Part shown: in pieces, positions 46,432-54,765 of the stretch
Position numbering within the stretch: position 1 is the stretch's first letter
Layout of the letters: each line of letters begins with the position of its first letter
Assembly: GCA_016710585.1 (NCBI GenBank)
Contig: JADJVN010000015.1
Span: 1 to 64,000 of the forward strand
Direction of reading: 5' to 3'
Length of the DNA stretch: 64,000 nt
From: Saprospiraceae bacterium
GTDB taxonomy: Bacteria > Bacteroidota > Bacteroidia > Chitinophagales > Saprospiraceae
Position numbers and translations under genes: made by a program
Notes under the pieces: generated by a model
What the model was told of the DNA's origin: nothing
What the model saw: the letters and a program-made list of their open reading frames with translations, nothing else
Database searches by the model: none

Positions 46432-48223
46432 TTATTTGAAGTATTTGTTATAAATGTCCTCACCCATTTTACGGTATTGGCTTGATTTATACTTTTTAAA
46501 ATTAAACTTATCAATGTTGTCTAATTGAACAATATATTTATCACTTGTTTTTACTTTATCATTCTCGATTATCAAGCGTAATGTATTAAGAACACCATTA
46601 ATAAAAGTTACTGATAAAATTCCTTGAGGATTTGACGGAGAATATGTCCTCCATTGGTCTGGTAAGAGTTTTGTTTTAAATGCAATTAATAAGTCTCTTA
46701 TTTTTTCAATTGAAAACTCTATGTATTTTGCAAGCAATTCAAATTCTTCATTATCTTTCTTTTTCAATTTTCCTTTTTCTTCATTTTCCCAAATGTAAAA
46801 AACACTGTCTTTAGCTTTGATATCTTCTATTTTCACTAGTGGTCTTAATCCGTAACTTACAATTGATGCAGTTTTTAGTTTCCCTTTTTCATACCAATAT
46901 TGTTCGATTAATTTACCCAGCGGGCCACTTTTATTAAGACCTAATAAAATTCTTTTAGATATTGCTATAGAAGACATTGATTTATCATCAATTCTATTTC
47001 CTGCTTTAATTGCGAACTACATTCGATTGATTTGCATTTATCTCTAAAAATAAATTTGCTTCAAATTGTAGTCTCTTTTCTGAAGGCTCACTTGCAGGGA
47101 ATAATATTCCAGTTACTAGTAAATTTTGAATTTTGCGGTGACTTGCTATAACTTTTTCATAAATATCATTACCCTCGTGGTACGCAAAAGTTCTATGCTG
47201 TCCATCGATAATTCCGATTATGTTTGATTCATTATTTATTTCAATAAATGCTGGTGTCACATCTGAGGAATTAGATCCTTTGAATTGTCCATTCGGTTGG
47301 ATTTTTAGTTCGTTTTTTTCATTATCATACAGTTTTATTTTATTTATGGAAATAGACGTAATAATATTGTTTATGAAAACCTCTATTCTTATCAACTAAA
47401 TATTTCCCTCATCCCAGTTATTTTCTTTGACAATAACATCCTTTGATAATGGCCGACATTTTCCATGTTCTTCCAACCATTTTGTCTAAGTACATAAGAT
47501 CTTCTCAAAAGGGATTCCGCATCTATATAGAAGGATACGATTTTATATCCTTCTTGAAATGAACTTTTTTCCTCTGGCAATATATGACCAGAGAATGTCT
47601 CAGTATTACCTTTTGATGAGGATTTAATATTCTCAGCTGTCTTGTTAAATGGTATGTCAATAAAATCAAAAAACTCATATTTACTTGACCTCTTAATTAC
47701 TTTTGTTAGGCTAGAAAAATATTTGACTATATGGTAATCAAAGAAAATTATACCCTCAACTAAATCTTTATGTTCCTGTTGAATATCTTTTTTGGAAGCA
47801 TATAAAACTCTAACTTGAATTTCATTTAATGAATATTTTGGTTTAATTGCTTTATCATAATAAGTTTTGAAGGATTTCAGTTTTGGCTCAGTATTTAAAA
47901 ACACTAAAAAGGCTCTTTTGTCACTGTTTACTTTATCAAAAAAGATTTTTTTATTCAATAAATGCTTTCCAGGATCCCCTGTAGTATATTCGATAACAAG
48001 CACAATATTTTCATAAACAAAAATATCGTCCATTTCTGTTGTTCGTCCATAATAGATAACTTCTTTCCCTTCAATCCCTGCAATTCTTTGGAAACCGATA
48101 TTCCTAGAACAGTAATGATCTCATTTTCCTGAGCTCGCTGTTCTTTCTGTGTTGCTTTTTCAGCTGGAGGAAGTTTTATTACAACTTTCTTTTTTTGCTT
48201 TTTTTTCTAATCTTTGCAGCCAT
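46432..48223 (-). pseudogene. DGQHR-domain protein (DndB-like), multiply frameshifted
   Basis: The ATG at 48223 overlaps the methyltransferase stop (TAATG). Coding pieces run in changing frames to 46432: a basic start (MAAKIRKKSKKRK), EVIYYGRTTEMDDIFVYENI, then the hallmark GIIDGQHRTFAYHEG near 47200, and SSIAISKRILLGLNKSGPLG at the end. At least five single-base shifts are needed (for example in the AGGG and TTTT runs near 47400 and around 46995-47020). The total of about 597 codons fits DGQHR proteins, known from DndB and from DNA-modification loci. Either the consensus is poor here or the gene is decaying. Confidence 0.65.
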
Positions 48224-49488
48224 TATAAATAGTCGTTTTCGTTAAGATTTATTTTTATTTTGCTAAGGATTCGTCCTTTTTCAGACTTTAATTTTTTATC
48301 CTCAATATAGGAATGTGTATTATTCTCAGAATAATAAAATATATCTTTTAAGATCAGTTTTTTTGTTTTTACCAAATTAAAAATTGGTTCTATGCCAAAT
48401 TTTGATAAAGGACTTTTACTAGAAAGTTCATTAAGCAATGGCAAAATGACTGATTTGTCTATTTCGCCTATAAAATCATACTGTACTTTTATTAGCTTTT
48501 GTTTTATTATACTTTTTTGTTTTAGTGTGACAAAAATTTTAAAATTGTTTATGAGTAACTTCTTTTGTATATGAGAAAGAAGAACTTTTGCATATTTAAG
48601 AGCTCTCAAATTAAGTATCATTTTTTCAAAATTAAGTTGAGCTTTATTCTCATGGGTTCTTTCATACTCAATTCTGTTTGCTTCAAATGTTGAATGCAAA
48701 TAGGTAGTGAACATGTCAATGTATTTTTTATTTAATTCAAACCCTATATACTTTCTTTTCATATATGCAGATTGACTAAGAACAGTTCCACTTCCTGCGA
48801 AAGGATCTAACACTATATCATTTTCTTCAGTGCTTAATTCTATCATAGTTGCTACCATATCTCTTGGCAAAGGGCAAAAGTGACGAATATATTTATCGCC
48901 CCACGACCCTTGGGTTGGAATAGGAAATTCCCAAACTTCATCTAAAGCTTTCCCTTTTGGATTATATCTTTCTGGATATTTCACCCACCATCTTTTTAAA
49001 TGAGATGTGTCGTAAACTCTCACTTTATCTCTTTTAGATTTAAAATTTGTCGATTTTGTGAAAAACAAGATATACTCGAACTTTCTCTGCGTAAAACCGT
49101 TTGTGGACCAAGGAACAGTTTTATCCTTCTTCCAAATAATCACATCTTGCAACAGCCATCCGATCTCCTTTAATTTATTAGAAAGATCGAATGGTAAGGT
49201 TACTACTTGATTATTCCTTTTAAATGTGTCTATGATTATCCAGAGGGAGCCGTCTTCTTTTGTAATAGATAGAATGTCTTTAAATATTGACTTTAGATCG
49301 TTAAGGTATGCCTCATAGGTTTGGCCGTACCCAACTTGGTTTTTAGATTCATAATCCTTCATGTCATAATATGGAGGAGAAGTTATCGTTGATGTAACTT
49401 GTACTTCTGAGCCTAATGTATCTAAAATAAACCTCGAGTCTTTATTGAAAACTGAATTAGTTCTATTTGTCTTTTTCTTTGATTTCAT
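48223..49488 (-). CDS. site-specific DNA methyltransferase (beta class, SPPY)
   Basis: 421 residues. Motif IV is TSPPYYDMKDYE near residue 37 and motif I is DIVLDPFAGSGTVLSQSA near 230, the order of beta-class N4-cytosine or N6-adenine DNA methyltransferases. SPPY favours N4C but does not prove it. IIWKKDKTVPWSTNGFTQRKFEYILFF is typical of the family. The C-terminal 170 residues are unassigned and may hold target recognition. It is followed with TAATG overlap by the DGQHR gene, making a two-gene modification module. No restriction endonuclease is recognisable. Confidence 0.88.
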   Translation of the reverse strand: MKSKKKTNRTNSVFNKDSRFILDTLGSEVQVTSTITSPPYYDMKDYESKNQVGYGQTYEAYLNDLKSIFKDILSITKEDGSLWIIIDTFKRNNQVVTLPFDLSNKLKEIGWLLQDVIIWKKDKTVPWSTNGFTQRKFEYILFFTKSTNFKSKRDKVRVYDTSHLKRWWVKYPERYNPKGKALDEVWEFPIPTQGSWGDKYIRHFCPLPRDMVATMIELSTEENDIVLDPFAGSGTVLSQSAYMKRKYIGFELNKKYIDMFTTYLHSTFEANRIEYERTHENKAQLNFEKMILNLRALKYAKVLLSHIQKKLLINNFKIFVTLKQKSIIKQKLIKVQYDFIGEIDKSVILPLLNELSSKSPLSKFGIEPIFNLVKTKKLILKDIFYYSENNTHSYIEDKKLKSEKGRILSKIKINLNENDYL

Positions 49489-49514
49489 TATTAAATTAAT
49501 GCGCTTTTAATTTC

Positions 49515-49598
49515 GCCTAACGTTCAGCATAAATGATGTGGTGAGCTTTTCCTCGCAATGAACATTTTACGCAATGAACATTTTATGCATAGTTACGC
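49515..49598 (-). other. attC-like recombination site 2
   Basis: On the minus strand GCGTAAC (stop TAA of the upstream gene inside it) then ATGCATAAA, an about 45-base loop, TTTATGCTGAAC and GTTAGGC. R' is a perfect GTTRRRY; inner boxes pair (GCATAAA/TTTATGC). The loop holds a 16-bp tandem duplication (GCAATGAACATTTTAC/T). Length 84 bp is standard for attC. This is the best of the three sites. Confidence 0.65.
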
Positions 49599-50414
49599 AC
49601 AGGCTTTATCCTTTGTTATATCATCAGTTTTTTTATCTATTTTTTTCAGTAAATCTTTCTCTTCTTGTTCTTTAATCATTAAATCCTTTAACATCAATTC
49701 AGATTGTTTAATTTTTTCTAATGCATCATTTCTTGCACGCAGACTCCCTTTTATGGTTCTAAGCATCATTAGGATATAAATAAGCATAAAGGAAACCAAT
49801 AACACTCTTCCTGATGTCGTATTAAACAAGTGTACAATTGATGAAATACTTCTTCCACTTTTTCTTTCGGCTGCCTCTTCAGAAATTGTTTTGTACTCTA
49901 TACTAAAAGATGAAATCAGTTCTTTTAGGTTTTTAGTTGCTTCAGAAGTTTTGCAATCATTAATATTTTTGTACAGTTTTGAAATTAATTCCGGATTCTT
50001 AAAGGCAAATGATGTCGAATCACTATTTAATTGAGAAACAACTGTTGGAATAAAAGTCAAATATATTGAATCAAACAGGATTTTATAATTTTCCTTTTGT
50101 TTAAAGTCTAAGTGCCTACTTTCCATTAAATTTGATTCTGCACTTTTTATCAACTCAATCGGTATAAATTCATCGGCTATTTCTTGTTCATAACATTTAA
50201 TGTCAATTAATCTTGAAAGTCTTGCTGGGCTAATAGGTTTTTGATTAATCACGTGTTCTTCAATAATTTCAACTAATTCGGTTTTTGCTCTATCTCTTCT
50301 CTCAAATTCAGCTTTCTTAAATTGACTTTGGCTCCAAATCACACCTAAATACCCAACTACTATCGTAGCTAAAACTGAAATTATCGTTGAGGAGTGTTTT
50401 TTTAGAAAGTCCAT
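49593..50414 (-). CDS. unknown membrane protein with two transmembrane helices
   Basis: 273 residues. The N-terminal helix (TIISVLATIVVGYLGVIWSQ) and a second one near 205-225 (VLLVSFMLIYILMMLRTI) flank a helical domain of about 170 residues (ELVEIIEEHVINQKPISPAR; NDCKTSEATKNLKELISS). A charged coiled-coil tail follows (EKIKQSELMLKDLMIKEQEE). No family recognised. Its stop codon is inside attC-like site 2, and attC-like site 3 lies directly upstream, so it forms a stand-alone cassette. Confidence 0.6.
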   Translation of the reverse strand: MDFLKKHSSTIISVLATIVVGYLGVIWSQSQFKKAEFERRDRAKTELVEIIEEHVINQKPISPARLSRLIDIKCYEQEIADEFIPIELIKSAESNLMESRHLDFKQKENYKILFDSIYLTFIPTVVSQLNSDSTSFAFKNPELISKLYKNINDCKTSEATKNLKELISSFSIEYKTISEEAAERKSGRSISSIVHLFNTTSGRVLLVSFMLIYILMMLRTIKGSLRARNDALEKIKQSELMLKDLMIKEQEEKDLLKKIDKKTDDITKDKACA

Positions 50415-50447
50415 TTTATGTTTTTGATTTGTCTTTTTTGCTTCTGA

Positions 50448-50549
50448 CTATAACTTTGGCACTCCCGAATGTGCCGCCCTCCGTTGGCTTTGCGGGTTGG
50501 GCTTTGGGCGGCATTTTCGGGAGAATATTGTTCTCCATATTTGTTATAG
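50448..50549 (-). other. attC-like recombination site 3
   Basis: A 102-bp imperfect palindrome with outer CTATAAC/GTTATAG boxes (perfect complements) and an inner stem TTCTCCCGAAAATGCCGCCC pairing with GGGCGGCACATTCGGGAG. The stop TAA of the metalloprotease gene lies inside CTATAAC. The cores do not match GTTRRRY exactly, so this is the least certain attC-like site; it could also act as a terminator. Confidence 0.45.
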
Positions 50550-51743
50550 ATTTTTAAAAAAAGATGCGGTTTTGGGACGAATAGTATTAAAGGTATCAGA
50601 GTCTGTTTTGTAAACTGCATAAGATTCAGCGAAGTTTTCTTGCCAATTTGTTCTTCCATAATTAGTAATTTTATCATAACCAGAAAATGTCTTCCTAAAA
50701 ATATTTTTTGAATTATGCTTTGACGAGTCTTCAGCTAACTGTAGATTTTTATCGAATAAATATCCTGAATGAGTTTTTAGTTTGCTTAACTCTATTGCCT
50801 CGGTATCTGAATATTTCGTTTGGTGTCCAAGTGGTGAGTTAAATGCCGAATAATCTATTGCATGACCGATTTCATGTAATATTGCATATACAGCATAGTT
50901 GTACTGACCAAATTGGTCAGTTTGGTTGTTATAAACGAATACACTTTCTTGAATCGAAATTAAATGGTCTTTTAAATCATAATGCCCCCCTTCTGTATGG
51001 ATTGTTTGTGATTCGATTTTAAATTTAAGTCCTTTAATTAGATTTATTTCTTTTACTGTAAGTAGAGATATTGCTTGGTGCAAAAAATTAAATTTATTGT
51101 CATCCCAATTACCTTGTAAATCAAATGTTTGATTTGCAACTACTAATTTCATATTTTCGGGTAATTTTTGAGAACTTGAACTTGAAGATAGAGGTATTTC
51201 CTCAATAAAGATAATGACATTTTTAGTTTGAAGGAATCTGGTAAAGCGATATTTTGATTGATTTCCCTTTAATAGTGTATCAGTTAAATCCAATTTAAAA
51301 GATGCAACTATATTCTCGTCAATTCTTGTTGCAGAAGATTCAAATTCGCCTGCCAAATTAAATAATATTTTTTCTATATTTGTTGATGAAGAATTATCAA
51401 TTTGTTTACCTCTATAATAAACTTCTGCATTAGGTATTGTATAATCCACAGCTTTATTTTGCAAAGCCGTGACAAAATCTGAAATTTTTGGAGTTAAATG
51501 TATAATTGTGAGAGGTGAAAAAGGAGTGTAATATAAAATATTACTTAATGTTTTTGAATCAATATTTGCTAAACCACTCTTGCGTAATTTAGGGAGAGGA
51601 GTTGATGCAACTACTGGATGAGTAGGAGTTTTCACACCTTCTCCATCTGATTGTAAATATAATATCTGATTCTTGCTTTTTTCAAGAATTGGTATAATAA
51701 AATCCCTGCTTTTAAAGCCATAACCTAAAATCTCCTTATCCAT
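50544..51743 (-). CDS. anthrax-lethal-factor-like (ATLF) zinc metalloprotease
   Basis: 399 residues, no signal peptide. The C-terminal 150 residues contain AVYAILHEIGHAIDYSAFNS with the HExxH site, then DKITNYGRTNWQENFAESYAVY and RPKTASFFKNL. These align in order with the catalytic domain of anthrax lethal factor (HEFGHAVD, TSYGRTNEAEFFAEAF, APKTFQF), including the Glu that is the third zinc ligand. The N-terminal half is unassigned and may mediate delivery. The gene follows the 557-aa partner by 6 bases. Likely a toxin acting on protein substrates in a target cell; target unknown. Confidence 0.75.
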   Translation of the reverse strand: MDKEILGYGFKSRDFIIPILEKSKNQILYLQSDGEGVKTPTHPVVASTPLPKLRKSGLANIDSKTLSNILYYTPFSPLTIIHLTPKISDFVTALQNKAVDYTIPNAEVYYRGKQIDNSSSTNIEKILFNLAGEFESSATRIDENIVASFKLDLTDTLLKGNQSKYRFTRFLQTKNVIIFIEEIPLSSSSSSQKLPENMKLVVANQTFDLQGNWDDNKFNFLHQAISLLTVKEINLIKGLKFKIESQTIHTEGGHYDLKDHLISIQESVFVYNNQTDQFGQYNYAVYAILHEIGHAIDYSAFNSPLGHQTKYSDTEAIELSKLKTHSGYLFDKNLQLAEDSSKHNSKNIFRKTFSGYDKITNYGRTNWQENFAESYAVYKTDSDTFNTIRPKTASFFKNL

Positions 51744-51749
51744 TGAGAA

Positions 51750-53423
51750 TTATGTTTTATTGATGTTTATTGATGTATCATTACAGCACTCATGAAGCAA
51801 AGATTTTAAAATTTCAGCCTTTTCTTTATTGCCTTCCTTTGCTATTTTGTTAATAAGTTCAGCCCTTTCTGCCTCCGCTTTTAATTTGATGACTTCATGT
51901 TTTTTTTTCTCAACTTCAAGTTCTTGGAGTTGGGTTGCATAACTGTCCAAAGCAAGTCCTTCTCCAAGCATTGCTTCCACAATAACCCCCTCAGTACGCA
52001 TAACAGAAAGTATTGCAGAGGTTATGACACCTTTAACTTTAAATTTCAAAGGTGATGAACCTGCAATAATAGGTTTCTCATACCCTTGTTCGGTGTTACT
52101 AACACGAAAATATTCTTGTGTTATACCTTCGACCTCATCTTTTGCATCTTCAATAAATTTTATATAATCTCCTTTAACATCTCTGACTTTCTTCAATTGA
52201 TTAACTATATAATTCCTCACCTCATCTTTTTTTGTGGGTTCTAAAACCTTATCCAATAAGTCGTCCATACTTGAAAGAGGCACTTCAATTCTCGATTCTG
52301 GCAATCCATTAAAGAAAGCAATACGAACATCAACCAAATGAAGTATAGTAATATATTCCTGATTCATTTGACGAAAAACAAAATTGAGTGTTCTGCTCAA
52401 ATTGATATTCTGAATTTCTCTTTCAAGTGATGTTTCCTCACCAGTTTCTTCTTTTACCTCATAACTTGTATTGACCTGAACATCTCTTTTTGCTGAAGCT
52501 TTATTTGAATGTTTACTGACTGCATTGCTCACATTCTTAGAGAATTGTTCTCTCGAACTGTTACTACTTTCTTTAAAACCAGCCTTTACTGATGCACTTC
52601 CCCAACCCCAATTTGCACTGGCTTCCCCTTCGACAAAATATTCAGTTGTCTTGGCAGAATTTTGTTTATCAGATTGTTCTTCCTGTAATGATGACTCAAA
52701 ATCGTCTGCACTTTCCTCTGTAAAGGAGTCTAAAATTGAACTCGTTTGTTTTGAATCAATTGTCGTTTTTCGATATGATTTTACACTAATTTTTGTTTTT
52801 TCTCCTGGCAATAACGAGAAAGTTTTAATGACTTTGCCTGCACCGTAATCACCAAGTCGTGTTGTAAGTTGATACGTCTCAACTATGTAAATATGGGGTT
52901 TTATTTCATATTGTGGTTCTTGTGGAATGTATTTGTAATCCTTTGTCCCAAACATATTTGTATAGATATGTAACTTCATCCCTGCTTGGATGTTTTGTGT
53001 TACCTCATCTGCGTCAATTTTTGCCAATTTATCGCTTACTGGCGTATTACTACGCACTTCATACGATTCCCCTTCTGTGTCTTTTTTCTTTGCGAGGTAT
53101 AATGATGACCCTCCCAATTTTGCATTAGAGAAAAAACTACTGTTGTTAAACCCTGCTTTCATTGAAGAAAGAACACTTGAACGCAAAGTTTGAGTGTCTA
53201 CGTTCTTGGTTACAGTCTTACTTGTACTTTTGGAAATTGATGGCGCATTTTTTTTTCTAAATGCTTCCTTGAAATATTTATCGTGTTCTTCATCTTTATC
53301 ATCAAATTTTAATTCAATGAAGTTTCGACCACTATAAGAGGTAGGCTCTGGAACATTGTAACTCAAAATTGGTGCGGTACCATTCGGGTCAAGTTTAATC
53401 ATTGGTTCGCTTGGTTGTGCCAT
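51750..53423 (-). CDS. unknown 557-aa partner of the ATLF-like protease
   Basis: 557 residues without a signal peptide. The middle has a conserved-looking beta segment KVIKTFSLLPGEKTKISVKS followed by Ser/Glu-rich stretches (SFTEESADDFESSLQEEQSD), then HLVDVRIAFFNGLPESRIEV. The last 90 residues form a charged coiled coil (QELEVEKKKHEVIKLKAEAE). I do not recognise the family. Tight coupling to a lethal-factor-like enzyme suggests a carrier, scaffold or delivery role, or an immunity role. It is the first gene of the minus-strand block; about 500 bases with no gene (53424-53928) separate it from ssb. Confidence 0.65.
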   Translation of the reverse strand: MAQPSEPMIKLDPNGTAPILSYNVPEPTSYSGRNFIELKFDDKDEEHDKYFKEAFRKKNAPSISKSTSKTVTKNVDTQTLRSSVLSSMKAGFNNSSFFSNAKLGGSSLYLAKKKDTEGESYEVRSNTPVSDKLAKIDADEVTQNIQAGMKLHIYTNMFGTKDYKYIPQEPQYEIKPHIYIVETYQLTTRLGDYGAGKVIKTFSLLPGEKTKISVKSYRKTTIDSKQTSSILDSFTEESADDFESSLQEEQSDKQNSAKTTEYFVEGEASANWGWGSASVKAGFKESSNSSREQFSKNVSNAVSKHSNKASAKRDVQVNTSYEVKEETGEETSLEREIQNINLSRTLNFVFRQMNQEYITILHLVDVRIAFFNGLPESRIEVPLSSMDDLLDKVLEPTKKDEVRNYIVNQLKKVRDVKGDYIKFIEDAKDEVEGITQEYFRVSNTEQGYEKPIIAGSSPLKFKVKGVITSAILSVMRTEGVIVEAMLGEGLALDSYATQLQELEVEKKKHEVIKLKAEAERAELINKIAKEGNKEKAEILKSLLHECCNDTSININKT

Positions 53424-53797
53424 GATGTGAAGTTTTGATTGTTAAACAATTTATTTTATTTATTTTTTTATTTTGTTTTATTATGGAGAACAATCTGCTT
53501 CCCGCAAGTTAAAACTTGCAGCAAAGCTCTATTGTCCGAGAAATATAAGCAATACCTTGTGTATAAGATTATGGGAGATCGGGGCAAACCAATGTTTTGA
53601 ATCTGTAGTTTTTCCATATGTCAGGACTTTTCACAATTTGTAAGGCAAATATACATTTTTTCTATTTTATTCTTGAAGATATAAATAATATTTTCTCAAA
53701 GGGGCTGATTTGTATAATTGAGTATAGTTTAATCAATTGCAACTGTTAGTTTAGCATCAAACAACGCCTAATTTAAGAATTCAATCATAGCAATCCT

Positions 53798-53860
53798 CTA
53801 GCCGTTTTTATACGAATACTTACGGAACTATACGGAACTATACGGATAGATTACGGCTAG
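53798..53860. promoter_or_regulatory. 10-bp iterons inside an inverted repeat upstream of ssb
   Basis: CTAGCCGT (53798-53805) and ACGGCTAG (53853-53860) bracket a run of 10-bp units: TACGAATACT, TACGGAACTA, TACGGAACTA, TACGGATAGA, then TTACGGCTAG. The period of one helical turn suggests cooperative protein binding on one DNA face. It lies about 70 bases before the ssb ATG, at the edge of the cassette-like block. Confidence 0.5.
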
Positions 53861-53928
53861 GTTGTGGCGCTCATCATAGCTTTGCTCCATCAAAAAAATT
53901 ATTGTTTCACGTTTTAAATTTTTATTTT

Positions 53929-54264
53929 ATGAACTTATTAGGAAATTCAGTACAATTGATCGGGCACTTAGGAAAAGATCCAGAGATGACAAAATTGGAC
54001 AATGGCAACCGCATTGCGAGGGTGTCTCTGGCTACGAATGAAAACTATGGAGAGAAGGGGAAGAATACACAGCCGCAATGGCATAATCTCGTCGCATGGG
54101 ATGGCAAAGCGGAGTTTATGAGTCAATATCTTAGGAAAGGGCAAGAGATCGCAATACAAGGCAGATTATCTCATCGCAGCTATGAAGCTAAGGATGGTTC
54201 AACGAAGTATATCACTGAGATCATTGTCAATGAAGTGTTGTCGTTTGGAAAGAAAGAGGCATAG
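53929..54264 (+). CDS. ssb: single-stranded DNA-binding protein, short form
   Basis: 111 residues from ATG 53929 (MNLLGNSVQLIGHLGKDPEM). The whole is one OB fold (NRIARVSLATNENYGEKGKN, HNLVAWDGKAEFMSQYLRKG, IQGRLSHRSYEAKDGSTKYI). It ends at FGKKEA without the glycine-rich linker and acidic DDDIPF-type tail that recruits partners in housekeeping SSBs. It is therefore likely a secondary SSB. Monocistronic, with a terminator about 265 bases on. Confidence 0.9.
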   Translation: MNLLGNSVQLIGHLGKDPEMTKLDNGNRIARVSLATNENYGEKGKNTQPQWHNLVAWDGKAEFMSQYLRKGQEIAIQGRLSHRSYEAKDGSTKYITEIIVNEVLSFGKKEA

Positions 54265-54529
54265 GCCATTGTATTTGATATTGCTAATGTATAAATGGAT
54301 TTTGAACCTGCTTTTGCTAGTTTAGAGCAAATTCAGTAAAAATATTGGTGAAATCTACGAATGCAAATAGTATACAGCCTAAAGCGCAATACAGACAAAA
54401 AATGCACTTTAAGCCCCAAAATTCAAGCATAAAAAATACATTTAAAAATATAGTTTGATAAAAACTGAAATTCGTCATATATTTGCAGCGGATTCTTTTA
54501 GAATCTGTAGGTTTCAAACATTCATTAGT

Positions 54530-54568
54530 AAGAGTACTTCAGCCGTGAAGTGCTCTTATTTTTTTTTA
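54530..54568 (+). terminator. hairpin terminator
   Basis: AAGAGTACTTCA and TGAAGTGCTCTT form a stem around GCCG, followed by a T9 run. It would end a rightward transcript. Apart from this and the next hairpin, 54265-54765 holds nothing I can assign. Confidence 0.7.
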
Positions 54569-54695
54569 GGACATTCAAGATGCTTTCTTTGAGTACACTA
54601 TGTATTTATTTAATGATTATATAAGTTATTTCTGCACAAAATTCCTGATTCGATCAGTTATTTGATTCAATGATTGTGATCTGTATGTATTCAAT

Positions 54696-54737
54696 AAAAA
54701 AAAACGGTCATTTGTAATTCTGAATTACAAATGACCG
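54696..54737 (-). terminator. hairpin terminator downstream of ompH
   Basis: A perfect inverted repeat, CGGTCATTTGTAATTC with GAATTACAAATGACCG, followed on the minus strand by a T9 run. It lies 30 bases after the ompH stop. Confidence 0.85.
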
Positions 54738-54765
54738 CTGAAGTGGACATTTTAAAAAAAAAATA

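Noticed and set aside
50402..50677. 91-codon minus-strand ORF
   Set aside because: It is an out-of-frame reading of the protease C-terminus running through the attC-like palindrome.
54317..54517. 66-codon minus-strand ORF rich in Phe and Cys
   Set aside because: AT-rich intergenic sequence upstream of a terminator; no recognisable pattern.
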